Assembly: GCA_031383555.1 (NCBI GenBank)
Contig: JANMZR010000356.1
Location: forward strand, 1-12,573
DNA: 12,573 nt
Source of the DNA: JANMZR01 sp031383555
Lineage (GTDB): Bacteria; Bacteroidota; Bacteroidia; Cytophagales; Spirosomataceae
Direction: 5' to 3'
Shown here: piece after piece, positions 1 through 7,826 of the stretch
How the letters are laid out: each line of letters starts with the position of its first letter
How positions within the stretch are numbered: position 1 is the first letter of the stretch
Program-made: the position numbers and the translations under genes
Notes under the pieces: model-generated
Databases searched by the model: none
What the model saw: only the letters and a program-made list of their open reading frames with translations
What the model was told of the DNA's origin: nothing

Positions 1-1
1 C

Positions 2-1294
2 GTATATGGTTGTTTAGCAAAAGCTTCAGGCAATTTTGCTGTTACAGTTAACCCACTTCCAGCCACTCCAAAAATAATTTCTGACAGCTCACCTAATATT
101 TGTGATGGGTTTAGTGTTATACTTCGCCCCGAAGCCTCTATTAATAATTTAGATCCGGTTTGGTCAAACGAAACTTTTAACACAGCTGTTTCAATAAATA
201 AAACGGGCTCCTATTTTTTAAAATTGAAAGATAGTAAAAACTGTGAATCCTTACCATCCAATAATATAGATGTAAAGGTAAACCCAAACCCAGGCAAGCC
301 TGATATTGTAGCAGGAGGCCCAACTACTTTTTGTGCGGATAAATTTGTAGCAGTTGCTACTTCACAAAATGCTAGTTATCAATGGCTTAGAAATAATTCA
401 GTTGACGAAACATTAAAAACCCAAACAGTAAATCTTTCTTTGGCTGGCACTTATACTGCCAAAGTATTGAATGAATTTGGTTGCAGTTCAGTGCCTTCAA
501 ATAATTTACTAATATCAAACTTGCCATTACCCGCCTCACCAATTATTTCAAAAAGTGGCACTACCGAATTTTGTGCAGGTGGTTCTGTTGAATTAACTGC
601 GAGTAGTTCATTGCAAAATCTAACTTGGAAAACATCAGATAAAGATTTGTTTTCAACCAACACCAAAATTTCAATTAACTCAAGTATTGATTCGAAACTG
701 AACTCAAATACTACTTACTTTGCAATAGTAACTGATGATAAAGGGTGTAATTCACCGCCTTCTGAAAAAGTTTTAGTGGCAATTAGAGCTAATCCAAGCC
801 AACCTTTTGTCGATAGAGTGGGTACTTTTACTCTTGAAGCAAAAGCACCAATTTTAGGCCTAGATGGTTCTATTTATGACTGGTATTTTCGTGATCAAGT
901 ATTAGCTTCAAAACAAAAAGCAATTAAAGTAAACCTGCCTGGCAACTATTATTCCAAAGCAAGAATAGTTTATAATATTCCTAACGGCAATAAATTAGAA
1001 TGTTTTTCAAATATTTCTTCGGTATATGATTATAATGTTGATCCAAGTGCGATATTCTCTATATTTCCTAACCCGACAAGCGACGGTAAAGTTACGCTTG
1101 AAACGAAAGACGACCTTACCAATGCTCAGTTAATTTTGTTCACACCTTTAGGTCAAAAACTTTTTGAAACAACTGTCGATATTTTCAATAGTCGAAAAAC
1201 GCTAGATCTCAGCCACTTACCAAGAGGAGAGTATAAATTAAGAATAAAATCTGGCAATATTATTGTTACTAAAAGTTTGATAATAGTTAGGTAA
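2..1294 (+). CDS. Secreted Ig-like repeat protein with T9SS sorting domain (5' truncated)
   Basis: The reading frame is open from the window edge, so the N-terminus and signal peptide lie outside; about 430 residues are visible. Three Ig-like repeats can be seen, starting near visible residues 17, 94 and 173 (spacing 77-91). Each begins with an N/L-P-x-P-type linker, has an early Cys (NICDG, TFCAD, EFCAG) and ends with a Cys near a Ser/Pro-rich turn (NCESLPSN, GCSSVPSN, GCNSPPS), which suggests one disulfide per domain. A fourth, more divergent domain follows. The last ~79 residues start with FSIFPNPTSDGKV and end in KSLIIVR, the pattern of a type A T9SS C-terminal sorting domain. That domain directs export across the outer membrane and is normally cleaved on surface attachment. 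The protein is probably a cell-surface adhesin or matrix protein; its ligand cannot be told from this part. Confidence 0.9.
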   Translation, partial: VYGCLAKASGNFAVTVNPLPATPKIISDSSPNICDGFSVILRPEASINNLDPVWSNETFNTAVSINKTGSYFLKLKDSKNCESLPSNNIDVKVNPNPGKPDIVAGGPTTFCADKFVAVATSQNASYQWLRNNSVDETLKTQTVNLSLAGTYTAKVLNEFGCSSVPSNNLLISNLPLPASPIISKSGTTEFCAGGSVELTASSSLQNLTWKTSDKDLFSTNTKISINSSIDSKLNSNTTYFAIVTDDKGCNSPPSEKVLVAIRANPSQPFVDRVGTFTLEAKAPILGLDGSIYDWYFRDQVLASKQKAIKVNLPGNYYSKARIVYNIPNGNKLECFSNISSVYDYNVDPSAIFSIFPNPTSDGKVTLETKDDLTNAQLILFTPLGQKLFETTVDIFNSRKTLDLSHLPRGEYKLRIKSGNIIVTKSLIIVR

Positions 1295-1373
1295 ATTTGC
1301 AAGCAAACCCTTTTATGGGATTTTTATCTAAAAAAATCACCCTAGGAGCAAAATCGAAGTCATTAAAAATTGA

Positions 1374-3029
1374 ATGTTAAAATATTTATCAGCCAAGCCA
1401 GTATTTTATATATTTTTATTGATTGGTTTTACTCTCCGATTTCTACAATTTGGTGATGTTCCAACTGGCCTGCATGGCGATGAAGCTTCTATTGGGTATG
1501 AAGCTTTTTCACTATTAAAAACAGGTGCCGACCGCTGGGGTTACAAATTACCTGCTTATTTTTTAAGTTGGGGATCCGGCCAAAACACTCTTTATGGATA
1601 CCTTTCCATTCCTTTCATTTATATATTTGGACTCAATGTTTTTTCAGTAAGATTACTCTCAGGTATATTGGGAATACTATGTATACCAATGGCTTACAAG
1701 CTTTGTATGTTACTTTTCAAAAGCGAAAAGATAGCAAAAGTAGCTGCAATTCTCTATATTTTTGACCCTTTTTTATTTATGACCTCACGGTGGGGCGATG
1801 AGTTTAATATAGTGCCGTTTTTCACACTCTTGTTTTTAGGATTATTAACCAAAGCACTTATCATTTCTGAAAAAAATGACCTTTTTGTTTCTGAAAAAAT
1901 AACTATTGTCGCCGTTTTTCCAGCCATGGTTTTGTTTTTTTATGCCTATGCACCTTCACTTTTTATAGTGCCTATATTTCTGATTTTGATTGTTTTAGTA
2001 TATAGAAAGGCCCTTTTAAAACATATTAAACTTTTTGGGCTATCTGCACTATTAGGCCTTATATTTATTTCACCTTTTTTGTTGTTTATTTTGAAAAACA
2101 ACATTTTGAAACATAGCCTTCCGTTCGAGACTTCCCTGCCTTTTAGCCTACCAATTATGCTTTCGCCTCGTGAAAGAATTTTTATTGGGTTGGGCGAAAA
2201 TCTAGCAATTATTAAGCAAAATATGTTTTTTGCTTTTTCTGGTTTCATTGATTTATATGTTTGGATTTATAATACTACCCACTTTAGGGTTGCACATTTT
2301 TTTGTGATTTTTCTGGTGCCTGCCATAGTTTATTTGACGAGTTTTTTCTGGAAAAACAAATTGAAGCCACAAAATATACTTTTAATTTGGGCCGCAGCAA
2401 GCTTTTCTATCTTTTTTCTTTATCATGTAAACCTCAATCGATCACTCCATTTTCAGTCGGTTGTACCAATATTGGTGAGCTTTGGCTTGGTTACAGTTTA
2501 TGAAAAAATAAAAGAAGGGGTATTCAAACAAATAGTGTTAATAAGCACTTTTGTGTTTTTTGTTTTTCAAGCTAGCTCTTTTTTTGGTGAGTATTTTATT
2601 AAATATCCGCATTATAGTGTTTTTCCAAAAGATGTTAAATGGGCATTAGATATTGCAGAAAAAAGTAAGAGATCTGGCGAGAAAATAGCGTTATCAAAAC
2701 AGCTTGTTTTCAATTATTTATACCCTGCTTTTTATAATAATTATTCACCTGAAAAGTTCCAAAAAGAGGTAAAAACAGATAAAACTACAGGCAATGTGAT
2801 TGTGTATTCGTTTGGTCATTACTTTATGCTGGGCGATGTGGTAAATATTCCAAAAACAGGCAATGTATTGGTAATCAATGAACTAAAAGGAGAAAAAAGC
2901 TTTATTGCAATGTTGCATAACAATGAAAAACTAGCTATTTTCGATAAATTCTCAAAGGAAATTATAGCGAAAGACATTAATCACGAATGGCAAGTTGTAA
3001 GGTTTATAAACAATAAAAATGATAAATAA
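1374..3029 (+). CDS. GT-C family membrane glycosyltransferase, copy 1 (GT39/ArnT-like)
   Basis: A 551-residue multi-pass inner-membrane protein. TM1 (about residues 10-26) is followed by a periplasmic loop with the acidic pair D36-E37 in GLHGDEASIGYEA, placed like the catalytic Asp of GT-C enzymes (PMT/GT39, ArnT) that use polyprenyl-phosphate sugars. A second conserved site, SRWGDEFN (S138-E143), resembles the R...E motif of the second periplasmic loop in this superfamily. A further conserved block, LNRSLHFQSVVPIL, precedes the last membrane helices, and the final ~140 residues form a soluble, probably periplasmic domain. A TGA stop lies directly upstream in frame, so the ATG at 1374 is the first possible ATG. 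It overlaps the next gene, its paralogue, by 11 nt. Donor and acceptor are unknown; the ubiA-like gene downstream suggests a polyprenyl-linked sugar. Confidence 0.85.
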   Translation: MLKYLSAKPVFYIFLLIGFTLRFLQFGDVPTGLHGDEASIGYEAFSLLKTGADRWGYKLPAYFLSWGSGQNTLYGYLSIPFIYIFGLNVFSVRLLSGILGILCIPMAYKLCMLLFKSEKIAKVAAILYIFDPFLFMTSRWGDEFNIVPFFTLLFLGLLTKALIISEKNDLFVSEKITIVAVFPAMVLFFYAYAPSLFIVPIFLILIVLVYRKALLKHIKLFGLSALLGLIFISPFLLFILKNNILKHSLPFETSLPFSLPIMLSPRERIFIGLGENLAIIKQNMFFAFSGFIDLYVWIYNTTHFRVAHFFVIFLVPAIVYLTSFFWKNKLKPQNILLIWAAASFSIFFLYHVNLNRSLHFQSVVPILVSFGLVTVYEKIKEGVFKQIVLISTFVFFVFQASSFFGEYFIKYPHYSVFPKDVKWALDIAEKSKRSGEKIALSKQLVFNYLYPAFYNNYSPEKFQKEVKTDKTTGNVIVYSFGHYFMLGDVVNIPKTGNVLVINELKGEKSFIAMLHNNEKLAIFDKFSKEIIAKDINHEWQVVRFINNKNDK

Positions 3030-4719
3030 ACCAATAAATTTTATAGTGAAAATCGGCTTTTTGATAATGATTTCCATTGGAGTATTTTTAAGGCTTCTTT
3101 ATTTGGGCCAAATTCCTATTGGCCTCAATGCCGACGAAGCCTCCATTGGCTATGAAGCGTACTCACTTTTAAAAACTGGTGCCGATCGCTGGGGCATTAA
3201 ATTGCCGCCATATTTCTTATCATTTGGTAGCGGTCAAAACACTTTATATGCCTATCTATCTGTCCCTTTTTTGTATTTTTTTGACTTAAGTCAGACCTCC
3301 ATTCGGCTACTTTCAGCAATTTTGGGTATTTGTACAGTACCATTAGTTTACCTATTTTCAAGAATATTATTTAAAAACTGGTATGTTGTGGTAGCCTGTA
3401 CATTGTTGTATCTATTTGACCCTTATCTATTTATATCTTCAAGATGGGCATTGGAATATAATATACTCCCTTTTTTTATAATAGTATCGCTATTACTATT
3501 AACGCATTCATTTGAGTGTATTTCGAATAATCAATCACTAACCGCTAGCCAAAAATTAGTTATTTTATTCAGCTTCCCTTCACTTGCACTCATTATTTAT
3601 TGTTATGCTTCGGCCTTATTTATTGTACCTATTTTTGGTTTAGCAATTTTATTATATTTTAAAAAGGAAATTTGGCAAGAAAAGAAACTTTTTGGGGTAT
3701 CTATTTTGCTATTTTTAGTAGTAATTAGTCCTTTCCTTTTATTTATTTTAAAAAACCATATTCTAAAATCAACGCTTTCAATTGAGCAATATTTGCCTTT
3801 CGAAATCCCGCAGATGCTCTCAAATAGGGAGGAAGTTTACAAGGGAATTGGTAAAAATTTGGCCATAATAAAAAAGAATATAATTTTCGTTTTCTCGGGC
3901 TTTAAGGAATTTGATAGGGCTTTCAATACTACAAAATTTTATATGCCACATCTCTTTTTATGGTTTGGTTGCTTAGGTTTGGTCTATGTCGGAGGTGTTT
4001 TAGGTTTTAAAAATATTAAAATAATCTTCGAAGGTTCAAAAAGTAAATTTGCCGTATTGTTTTTCTGGTCTATTGCATGTTTCATTCCTTTTCTTTTTTT
4101 TGAAATGAACCTAAACAGATCGGTGCATTTACAGGCTGTGGTACCAATATTGTCAATGATTGGGCTTTATGGTTTATTTGAAAATATTGTTGAATTGAAA
4201 TTTAAAAAATATCTTTTAGTGGGTTTCATTGGTCTTTTTTTAATTCAAAGTATACTTTTTTATGGCGAATATTTTAGCCGATTTAAAGGGTACGACCAAT
4301 TTACAACAGATTTTGATCAAGCACTTATTGTTGCCAATAAAAATAAATTGGAAGGTGAAAATATTGCAATTACTAGTCAACTGGTTTTCAATTATTTATT
4401 TGTTGGTTTTTACCAAAAGTATTCACCTAGTCAATTTCATCAAACATTGAAGGCCGATTTTACTCATCCAAATGTTGCGGTAAATGCTATTGAGGGCTAT
4501 TATTTTCTAGGCGACATTGCCAATGAAGGTTACTATTTGAATGTCGATGTGTTTGAAGAAATTAAAAGTGAAAAATCTTTTATTACAATCCTAAAGGGAA
4601 ATGAAACGCTAGATAACTATAATATAGCAGATAATAGCTTGATAAATAGAGCCTTATATACTGAAAATAGCGTAGGAAAAGTTGGTGATTGGACTGTGAC
4701 TCGGTTTACCAAAAAATAA
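3019..4719 (+). CDS. GT-C family membrane glycosyltransferase, copy 2 (paralogue of the preceding gene)
   Basis: A 566-residue multi-pass membrane protein that matches the preceding product along its whole length. Around the first periplasmic loop about 44 of 54 residues are identical (D39-E40 in GLNADEASIGYEA, then LLKTGADRWG and FGSGQNTLY). The second-loop site is SRWALEYN (S141-E146): the Arg and Glu are kept, but the Asp of copy 1 (D142) is Leu here. The LNRSVHLQAVVPIL block and the C-terminal soluble domain with QLVFNYL and Y.KYSP-type motifs are also shared. The start lies inside copy 1 (11-nt overlap), which implies translational coupling. Third-codon positions differ freely while the protein is conserved, so the duplication is old and both copies have been under selection. 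The two probably act on successive or alternative acceptors; this is inference. Confidence 0.85.
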   Translation: MINKPINFIVKIGFLIMISIGVFLRLLYLGQIPIGLNADEASIGYEAYSLLKTGADRWGIKLPPYFLSFGSGQNTLYAYLSVPFLYFFDLSQTSIRLLSAILGICTVPLVYLFSRILFKNWYVVVACTLLYLFDPYLFISSRWALEYNILPFFIIVSLLLLTHSFECISNNQSLTASQKLVILFSFPSLALIIYCYASALFIVPIFGLAILLYFKKEIWQEKKLFGVSILLFLVVISPFLLFILKNHILKSTLSIEQYLPFEIPQMLSNREEVYKGIGKNLAIIKKNIIFVFSGFKEFDRAFNTTKFYMPHLFLWFGCLGLVYVGGVLGFKNIKIIFEGSKSKFAVLFFWSIACFIPFLFFEMNLNRSVHLQAVVPILSMIGLYGLFENIVELKFKKYLLVGFIGLFLIQSILFYGEYFSRFKGYDQFTTDFDQALIVANKNKLEGENIAITSQLVFNYLFVGFYQKYSPSQFHQTLKADFTHPNVAVNAIEGYYFLGDIANEGYYLNVDVFEEIKSEKSFITILKGNETLDNYNIADNSLINRALYTENSVGKVGDWTVTRFTKK

Positions 4720-4740
4720 ATACATTCTATTAAAAACGAT

Positions 4741-4748
4741 TACTTTTG
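4741..4748 (+). promoter_or_regulatory. Candidate Bacteroidota -7 promoter box upstream of the ubiA-like gene
   Basis: TACTTTTG fits the TAnnTTTG -7 element used by the Bacteroidota primary sigma factor. It sits in the only sizeable gap of the 1374-8938 gene series, about 40 nt before the TTG start at 4788. I do not see a TTG -33 element at the usual 17-23 nt spacing, so the call is weak. If real, the UbiA/membrane protein/HAD/acyltransferase set has its own transcript. Confidence 0.35.
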
Positions 4749-4787
4749 TAGAGCAATAATTTTTTTTACACAAAAATTAAATAAAAT

Positions 4788-5672
4788 TTGTCAAAAATAA
4801 AATCTATATTTTCATTAATTAGGGTTCATCAATGGGTGAAGAATGGGGCCGTTTTTATGCCTTTGTTTTTCCACGGAAAAATATTTGACCCAGAACTTTT
4901 TCGAAATGCTGCCTGGGCTTTTTTAGGTTTTTCATTGATAGCCAGTAGTATTTATGTATTCAATGACCTTCGTGACATTGAAGAAGATAGGCTGCATCCC
5001 GAAAAAAAATTAAGACCATTGGTAGTTGGTACAATTTCAGCAAACTTTGCTAAATACCTTATATTAGGCCTATGGACTGCATCGGGGCTTATTTTTTACT
5101 TAAAATTTAACAGCATTTGGGTTTGGATTTGTGTTTGGCTTTATTTGATTCAGAATATTTTGTACACAATTTGGCTTAAAAAAATTGCTTTGGTTGATGT
5201 AATTGTAATTTCCATTGGTTTTGTGATTAGGATATTTTTAGGAAGCGCAGCTACTGGAGTTTTCCTATCACATTGGATAATAATTATGACATTCTTGTTA
5301 GCCCTTTTTCTGGCTTTTGCCAAACGGCGTGACGATCTTTTGCTATCAAACGCTACAGGAGTTAAGCACCGAAGTAATATAGATGGTTATAATATAGAGT
5401 TTTTGAACGCCGCTATAATTGTAACTTCGGCCATTGTGATGGTTTCTTACATCATGTATACAACTTCTGCAGAAGTGATTTTGAGAACCGGAACTAATTT
5501 GTATTTAACGGCATTTTTTGTTATTGTTGGAATTTTCAGGTACTTACAAGTTGTATTTGTGAAGCAACAAAGTGGAAACCCTACCAAAATATTTTTGAAA
5601 GATAGTTTTCTGCAAATAATTATGATTGGGTGGGTCGTTTCATTTGGAATGATATTATATTTGGGTAAATGA
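4788..5672 (+). CDS. UbiA-family polyprenyl-phosphate phosphoribosyltransferase (DPPR synthase-like)
   Basis: A 294-residue membrane protein of the UbiA prenyltransferase superfamily. It is closest by motif to decaprenyl-phosphate phosphoribosyltransferase (mycobacterial Rv3806c type), which joins PRPP to a polyprenyl phosphate. Near the N-terminus is RVHQWVKN. The first Asp-rich motif is NDLRDIEEDRLHPEKKLRP (N59, D60, D63, D67, R68, then H70-P71 and R76-P77). KKIALVDVIVI...VIRIFLG follows at about 131-151, and the second motif is AFAKRRDDLL (K179-D183). This KRRD/E form is typical of the phosphoribosyl rather than quinone or heme branch. The start is TTG: an in-frame TAA lies 6 nt before it and no ATG occurs before the conserved HQWVKN block. 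Its stop overlaps the next start as ATGA. Lipid chain length and exact product are not readable from the sequence. Confidence 0.88.
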   Translation: MSKIKSIFSLIRVHQWVKNGAVFMPLFFHGKIFDPELFRNAAWAFLGFSLIASSIYVFNDLRDIEEDRLHPEKKLRPLVVGTISANFAKYLILGLWTASGLIFYLKFNSIWVWICVWLYLIQNILYTIWLKKIALVDVIVISIGFVIRIFLGSAATGVFLSHWIIIMTFLLALFLAFAKRRDDLLLSNATGVKHRSNIDGYNIEFLNAAIIVTSAIVMVSYIMYTTSAEVILRTGTNLYLTAFFVIVGIFRYLQVVFVKQQSGNPTKIFLKDSFLQIIMIGWVVSFGMILYLGK

Positions 5673-7231
5673 ATAAGCTAAAAATTACTGATAATTTTTT
5701 AACTCAACTTACCTATTTTTATATTGGTTTCCCATTTTTAATTTTTCTTTTTGGCTGGCTGGTTTGGTATATTGCTTGGCCAGCTGCCATCTTATTTTGC
5801 TATTCAATATTTCTCTCTAGTAAAGGCTATATATCTGATAATAAAGTTATTAACGATATTTTAATCAAAAAGAAAACCCTGATTTATATTGGCTTTTTCA
5901 TATTAATTTTTATTTTTTTTTCGGGGATTGGTGGCTATAGTTTTCAAAACGAAGACCATCGATATCGCAATGCCGTTTTTCAAGATTTGATTGAAAAATC
6001 GTGGCCTGTTCTGTATCAAATAAAAGGCTTTCCAGCCGAAAACCTCTTGGAAGGAAAAGCGACATTTTTAGCTTATTATACTGGCTATTGGTTGCCTGCG
6101 GCTTTGTTTGGCAAACTATTTGGGGCAACTGCGGCAAGTTTTATTTTATATTTATGGACCGTGTTGGGCTTAGGTTTGGTTATTTACAATTTATGCCAAT
6201 ATTTCAATAAATTTTCATTAAAAATATTTTGGCTTTTTGTAGCTTGGGGGAGCCTTTATTTTATAGGTAGCTTTTATGCCTTTCCAATAAAAGAAGTTTT
6301 GAAAGGTAATGCTTATTTATGGTCAGGCAACCTCCTTTATGCGGATGGAAACACTGGTTTAATCTATTGGACATTTAACCAAACAATTGTGCCTTGGCTT
6401 GTTATATTATTTATAATGAAGCAGTTAAATTCAAAAAATATTTTATTTCTTTCAAGTTTTATTTTTTTTTATGGCCCGTTCGCTTTTATTGGTTTTGTCC
6501 CATTTTTAATCTATTTTCTCTATCAAAATACTTTTAAAAATTTTGTAGATTCTGAAGATTTCCAAAAGAAATTTTTAGAATATTTTAGTTTTCAAAATAT
6601 AGCAGGATCATTAATAATTTTAGGGATTAGTTATTTTTATTTCGCCTCTAACTCATCTGGTAATGTATTCAATTTTATTGTACCAGAATGGGACACTTAT
6701 CTAATATTTTTATTCTTATCAGCTGGAATTATCATCCTTTTGATTGCCGATAGAAACATTGGCAATGGGCTCTTTTATATTGCAGTTGGTTTGTTACTGG
6801 TATTACCATTTTTGCAATTGGGTTTTGGCTTAGATTTTACGGCAAGGGCATCTATTCCTTCCATGTTTATTTTGATGCTACTGGTAGGCAATTATTGGTT
6901 GGAAAGTCCTAATACTTGGCAGAGAAAAGGGGTGCTCATTTATTTAATTATTGCAGGGTTTGGGCATAATATGCAAGTGGTAAGATCTATTTATTTCACT
7001 GGTTTAGAGGCGATTAGTCAAACTGATTTAGGTAAATTGTTGGCTAGAAATGATAATGCTATTATCAAAAATATGGGGGATAGAATGCTTTTAAATAAGG
7101 GAAAAAATATCTCTATTAAAAATGATTTGGACTCGCTCAATAACCCTAATAATGTACTTGTTAGAAATTTTATGGGCCTAAGAGATCAATCATTTTTTTA
7201 CAAATATTTGGCGAAAAAAGGTGGAAAATAA
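5669..7231 (+). CDS. Large multi-pass membrane protein, possible GT-C-type glycosyltransferase
   Basis: A 520-residue protein with many hydrophobic segments and a short soluble C-terminus. I do not recognise a named family. After the first two or three membrane helices comes a polar loop with GGYSFQNEDHRYRNAVF (acidic pair E95-D96, R98, R100-N101) and then LIEKSWPVLY. This is the position where GT-C glycosyltransferases carry their catalytic acid. A second polar block, N228-T229 to W243 (NTGLIYWTFNQTIVPWL), looks like a conserved extracytoplasmic loop. Translation is coupled to the ubiA-like gene (ATGA overlap) and to the HAD gene (11-nt overlap), so the three products very likely serve one pathway. 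A lipid-linked-sugar transferase is the best guess; a flippase or polymerase role is not excluded. Confidence 0.7.
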   Translation: MNKLKITDNFLTQLTYFYIGFPFLIFLFGWLVWYIAWPAAILFCYSIFLSSKGYISDNKVINDILIKKKTLIYIGFFILIFIFFSGIGGYSFQNEDHRYRNAVFQDLIEKSWPVLYQIKGFPAENLLEGKATFLAYYTGYWLPAALFGKLFGATAASFILYLWTVLGLGLVIYNLCQYFNKFSLKIFWLFVAWGSLYFIGSFYAFPIKEVLKGNAYLWSGNLLYADGNTGLIYWTFNQTIVPWLVILFIMKQLNSKNILFLSSFIFFYGPFAFIGFVPFLIYFLYQNTFKNFVDSEDFQKKFLEYFSFQNIAGSLIILGISYFYFASNSSGNVFNFIVPEWDTYLIFLFLSAGIIILLIADRNIGNGLFYIAVGLLLVLPFLQLGFGLDFTARASIPSMFILMLLVGNYWLESPNTWQRKGVLIYLIIAGFGHNMQVVRSIYFTGLEAISQTDLGKLLARNDNAIIKNMGDRMLLNKGKNISIKNDLDSLNNPNNVLVRNFMGLRDQSFFYKYLAKKGGK

Positions 7232-7826
7232 AGCAGTAAAAACTATAGCAGCTTTTGATTTTGATGGTACCATTACCACAAAAGATACCCTATTTGATTT
7301 CGCAAAATTTGCAATCGGTTGGCCTAAATTTTTAATATCGGTGTTAATTTTTATCCCAACTGCAGCCAAGTTTGTTGGTAAGAAAATCTCCAATTCAGAG
7401 GCTAAAGAAATTCTATTTGCCCTTTTCTTTAAAAACATGTCCTTTTCTAAATTTGAAGAAAAATGCAATGAATACAAAGAAAAAATAAATCAAATTCTTA
7501 ATTATGAGGCTATTGAAAAAATTGATTGGCATAAAAAACAAAATCATCAATTAATAATAATATCAGCTTCTATAGAAAATTGGATAGTACCCTGGGCTAT
7601 TTCCAATGGTTTTGAAGGTGTTTTGGCGACTAAAGCTGAAGTTTTGAACGGAAAATTGACTGGCAAATTTTTATCAAAAAATTGCCATGGCCCCGAAAAA
7701 GTAGCAAGACTATTGGCCGATTTTACGAATAGAGAGGCCTTCCTACTATATGCTTATGGTGATAGCTCAGGCGATAAGGAGCTTTTAGAGGAAGCTGATT
7801 TCCCTTTTTTTAGAAAATTTAATTAA
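7221..7826 (+). CDS. HAD-IB family phosphatase, candidate polyprenyl-phosphoribose 5-phosphatase
   Basis: A 201-residue haloacid-dehalogenase-superfamily hydrolase of the SerB-like IB subfamily, full length. Motif I is FDFDGTIT with nucleophile D13 and acid/base D15. Motif II is the Ser of IIISAS (about S115). Motif III is K160 in CHGPEK, and motif IV is GDSSGD (D181, D185). The start is GTG at 7221: no other ATG, GTG or TTG lies before the catalytic DFDGT, so this start is nearly forced. It overlaps the upstream gene by 11 nt, and its TAA shares one base with the next ATG (TAATG). UbiA-type phosphoribosyltransferases are often found beside or fused to HAD phosphatases, and removal of the 5-phosphate of polyprenyl-phosphoribose would be the logical next step. 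That substrate is inferred from context; another small phosphorylated metabolite is possible. Confidence 0.85.
   Translation: MENKAVKTIAAFDFDGTITTKDTLFDFAKFAIGWPKFLISVLIFIPTAAKFVGKKISNSEAKEILFALFFKNMSFSKFEEKCNEYKEKINQILNYEAIEKIDWHKKQNHQLIIISASIENWIVPWAISNGFEGVLATKAEVLNGKLTGKFLSKNCHGPEKVARLLADFTNREAFLLYAYGDSSGDKELLEEADFPFFRKFN

Noticed and set aside
1292..1299. TAAATTTG, a match to the TAnnTTTG -7 box, before the first GT-C gene
   Set aside because: It overlaps the stop codon of the T9SS gene, and the nearest upstream TTG triplets are 12 or 26 nt away, outside the usual spacing. In AT-rich DNA such matches are common.
1317..1342. Possible stem-loop after the T9SS protein gene as a terminator
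   Set aside because: The stem is mostly A-T with a two-base bulge and no T-run follows it, so it does not look like an intrinsic terminator.
1946..2248. 100-codon open frame on the - strand inside the first GT-C gene
   Set aside because: The + strand frame is a clear membrane protein conserved with its paralogue; the antisense product is a shadow of it.
7190..7477. 95-codon open frame on the - strand across the HAD gene start
   Set aside because: It is antisense to the catalytic DFDGT region of the HAD phosphatase and has no features of its own.
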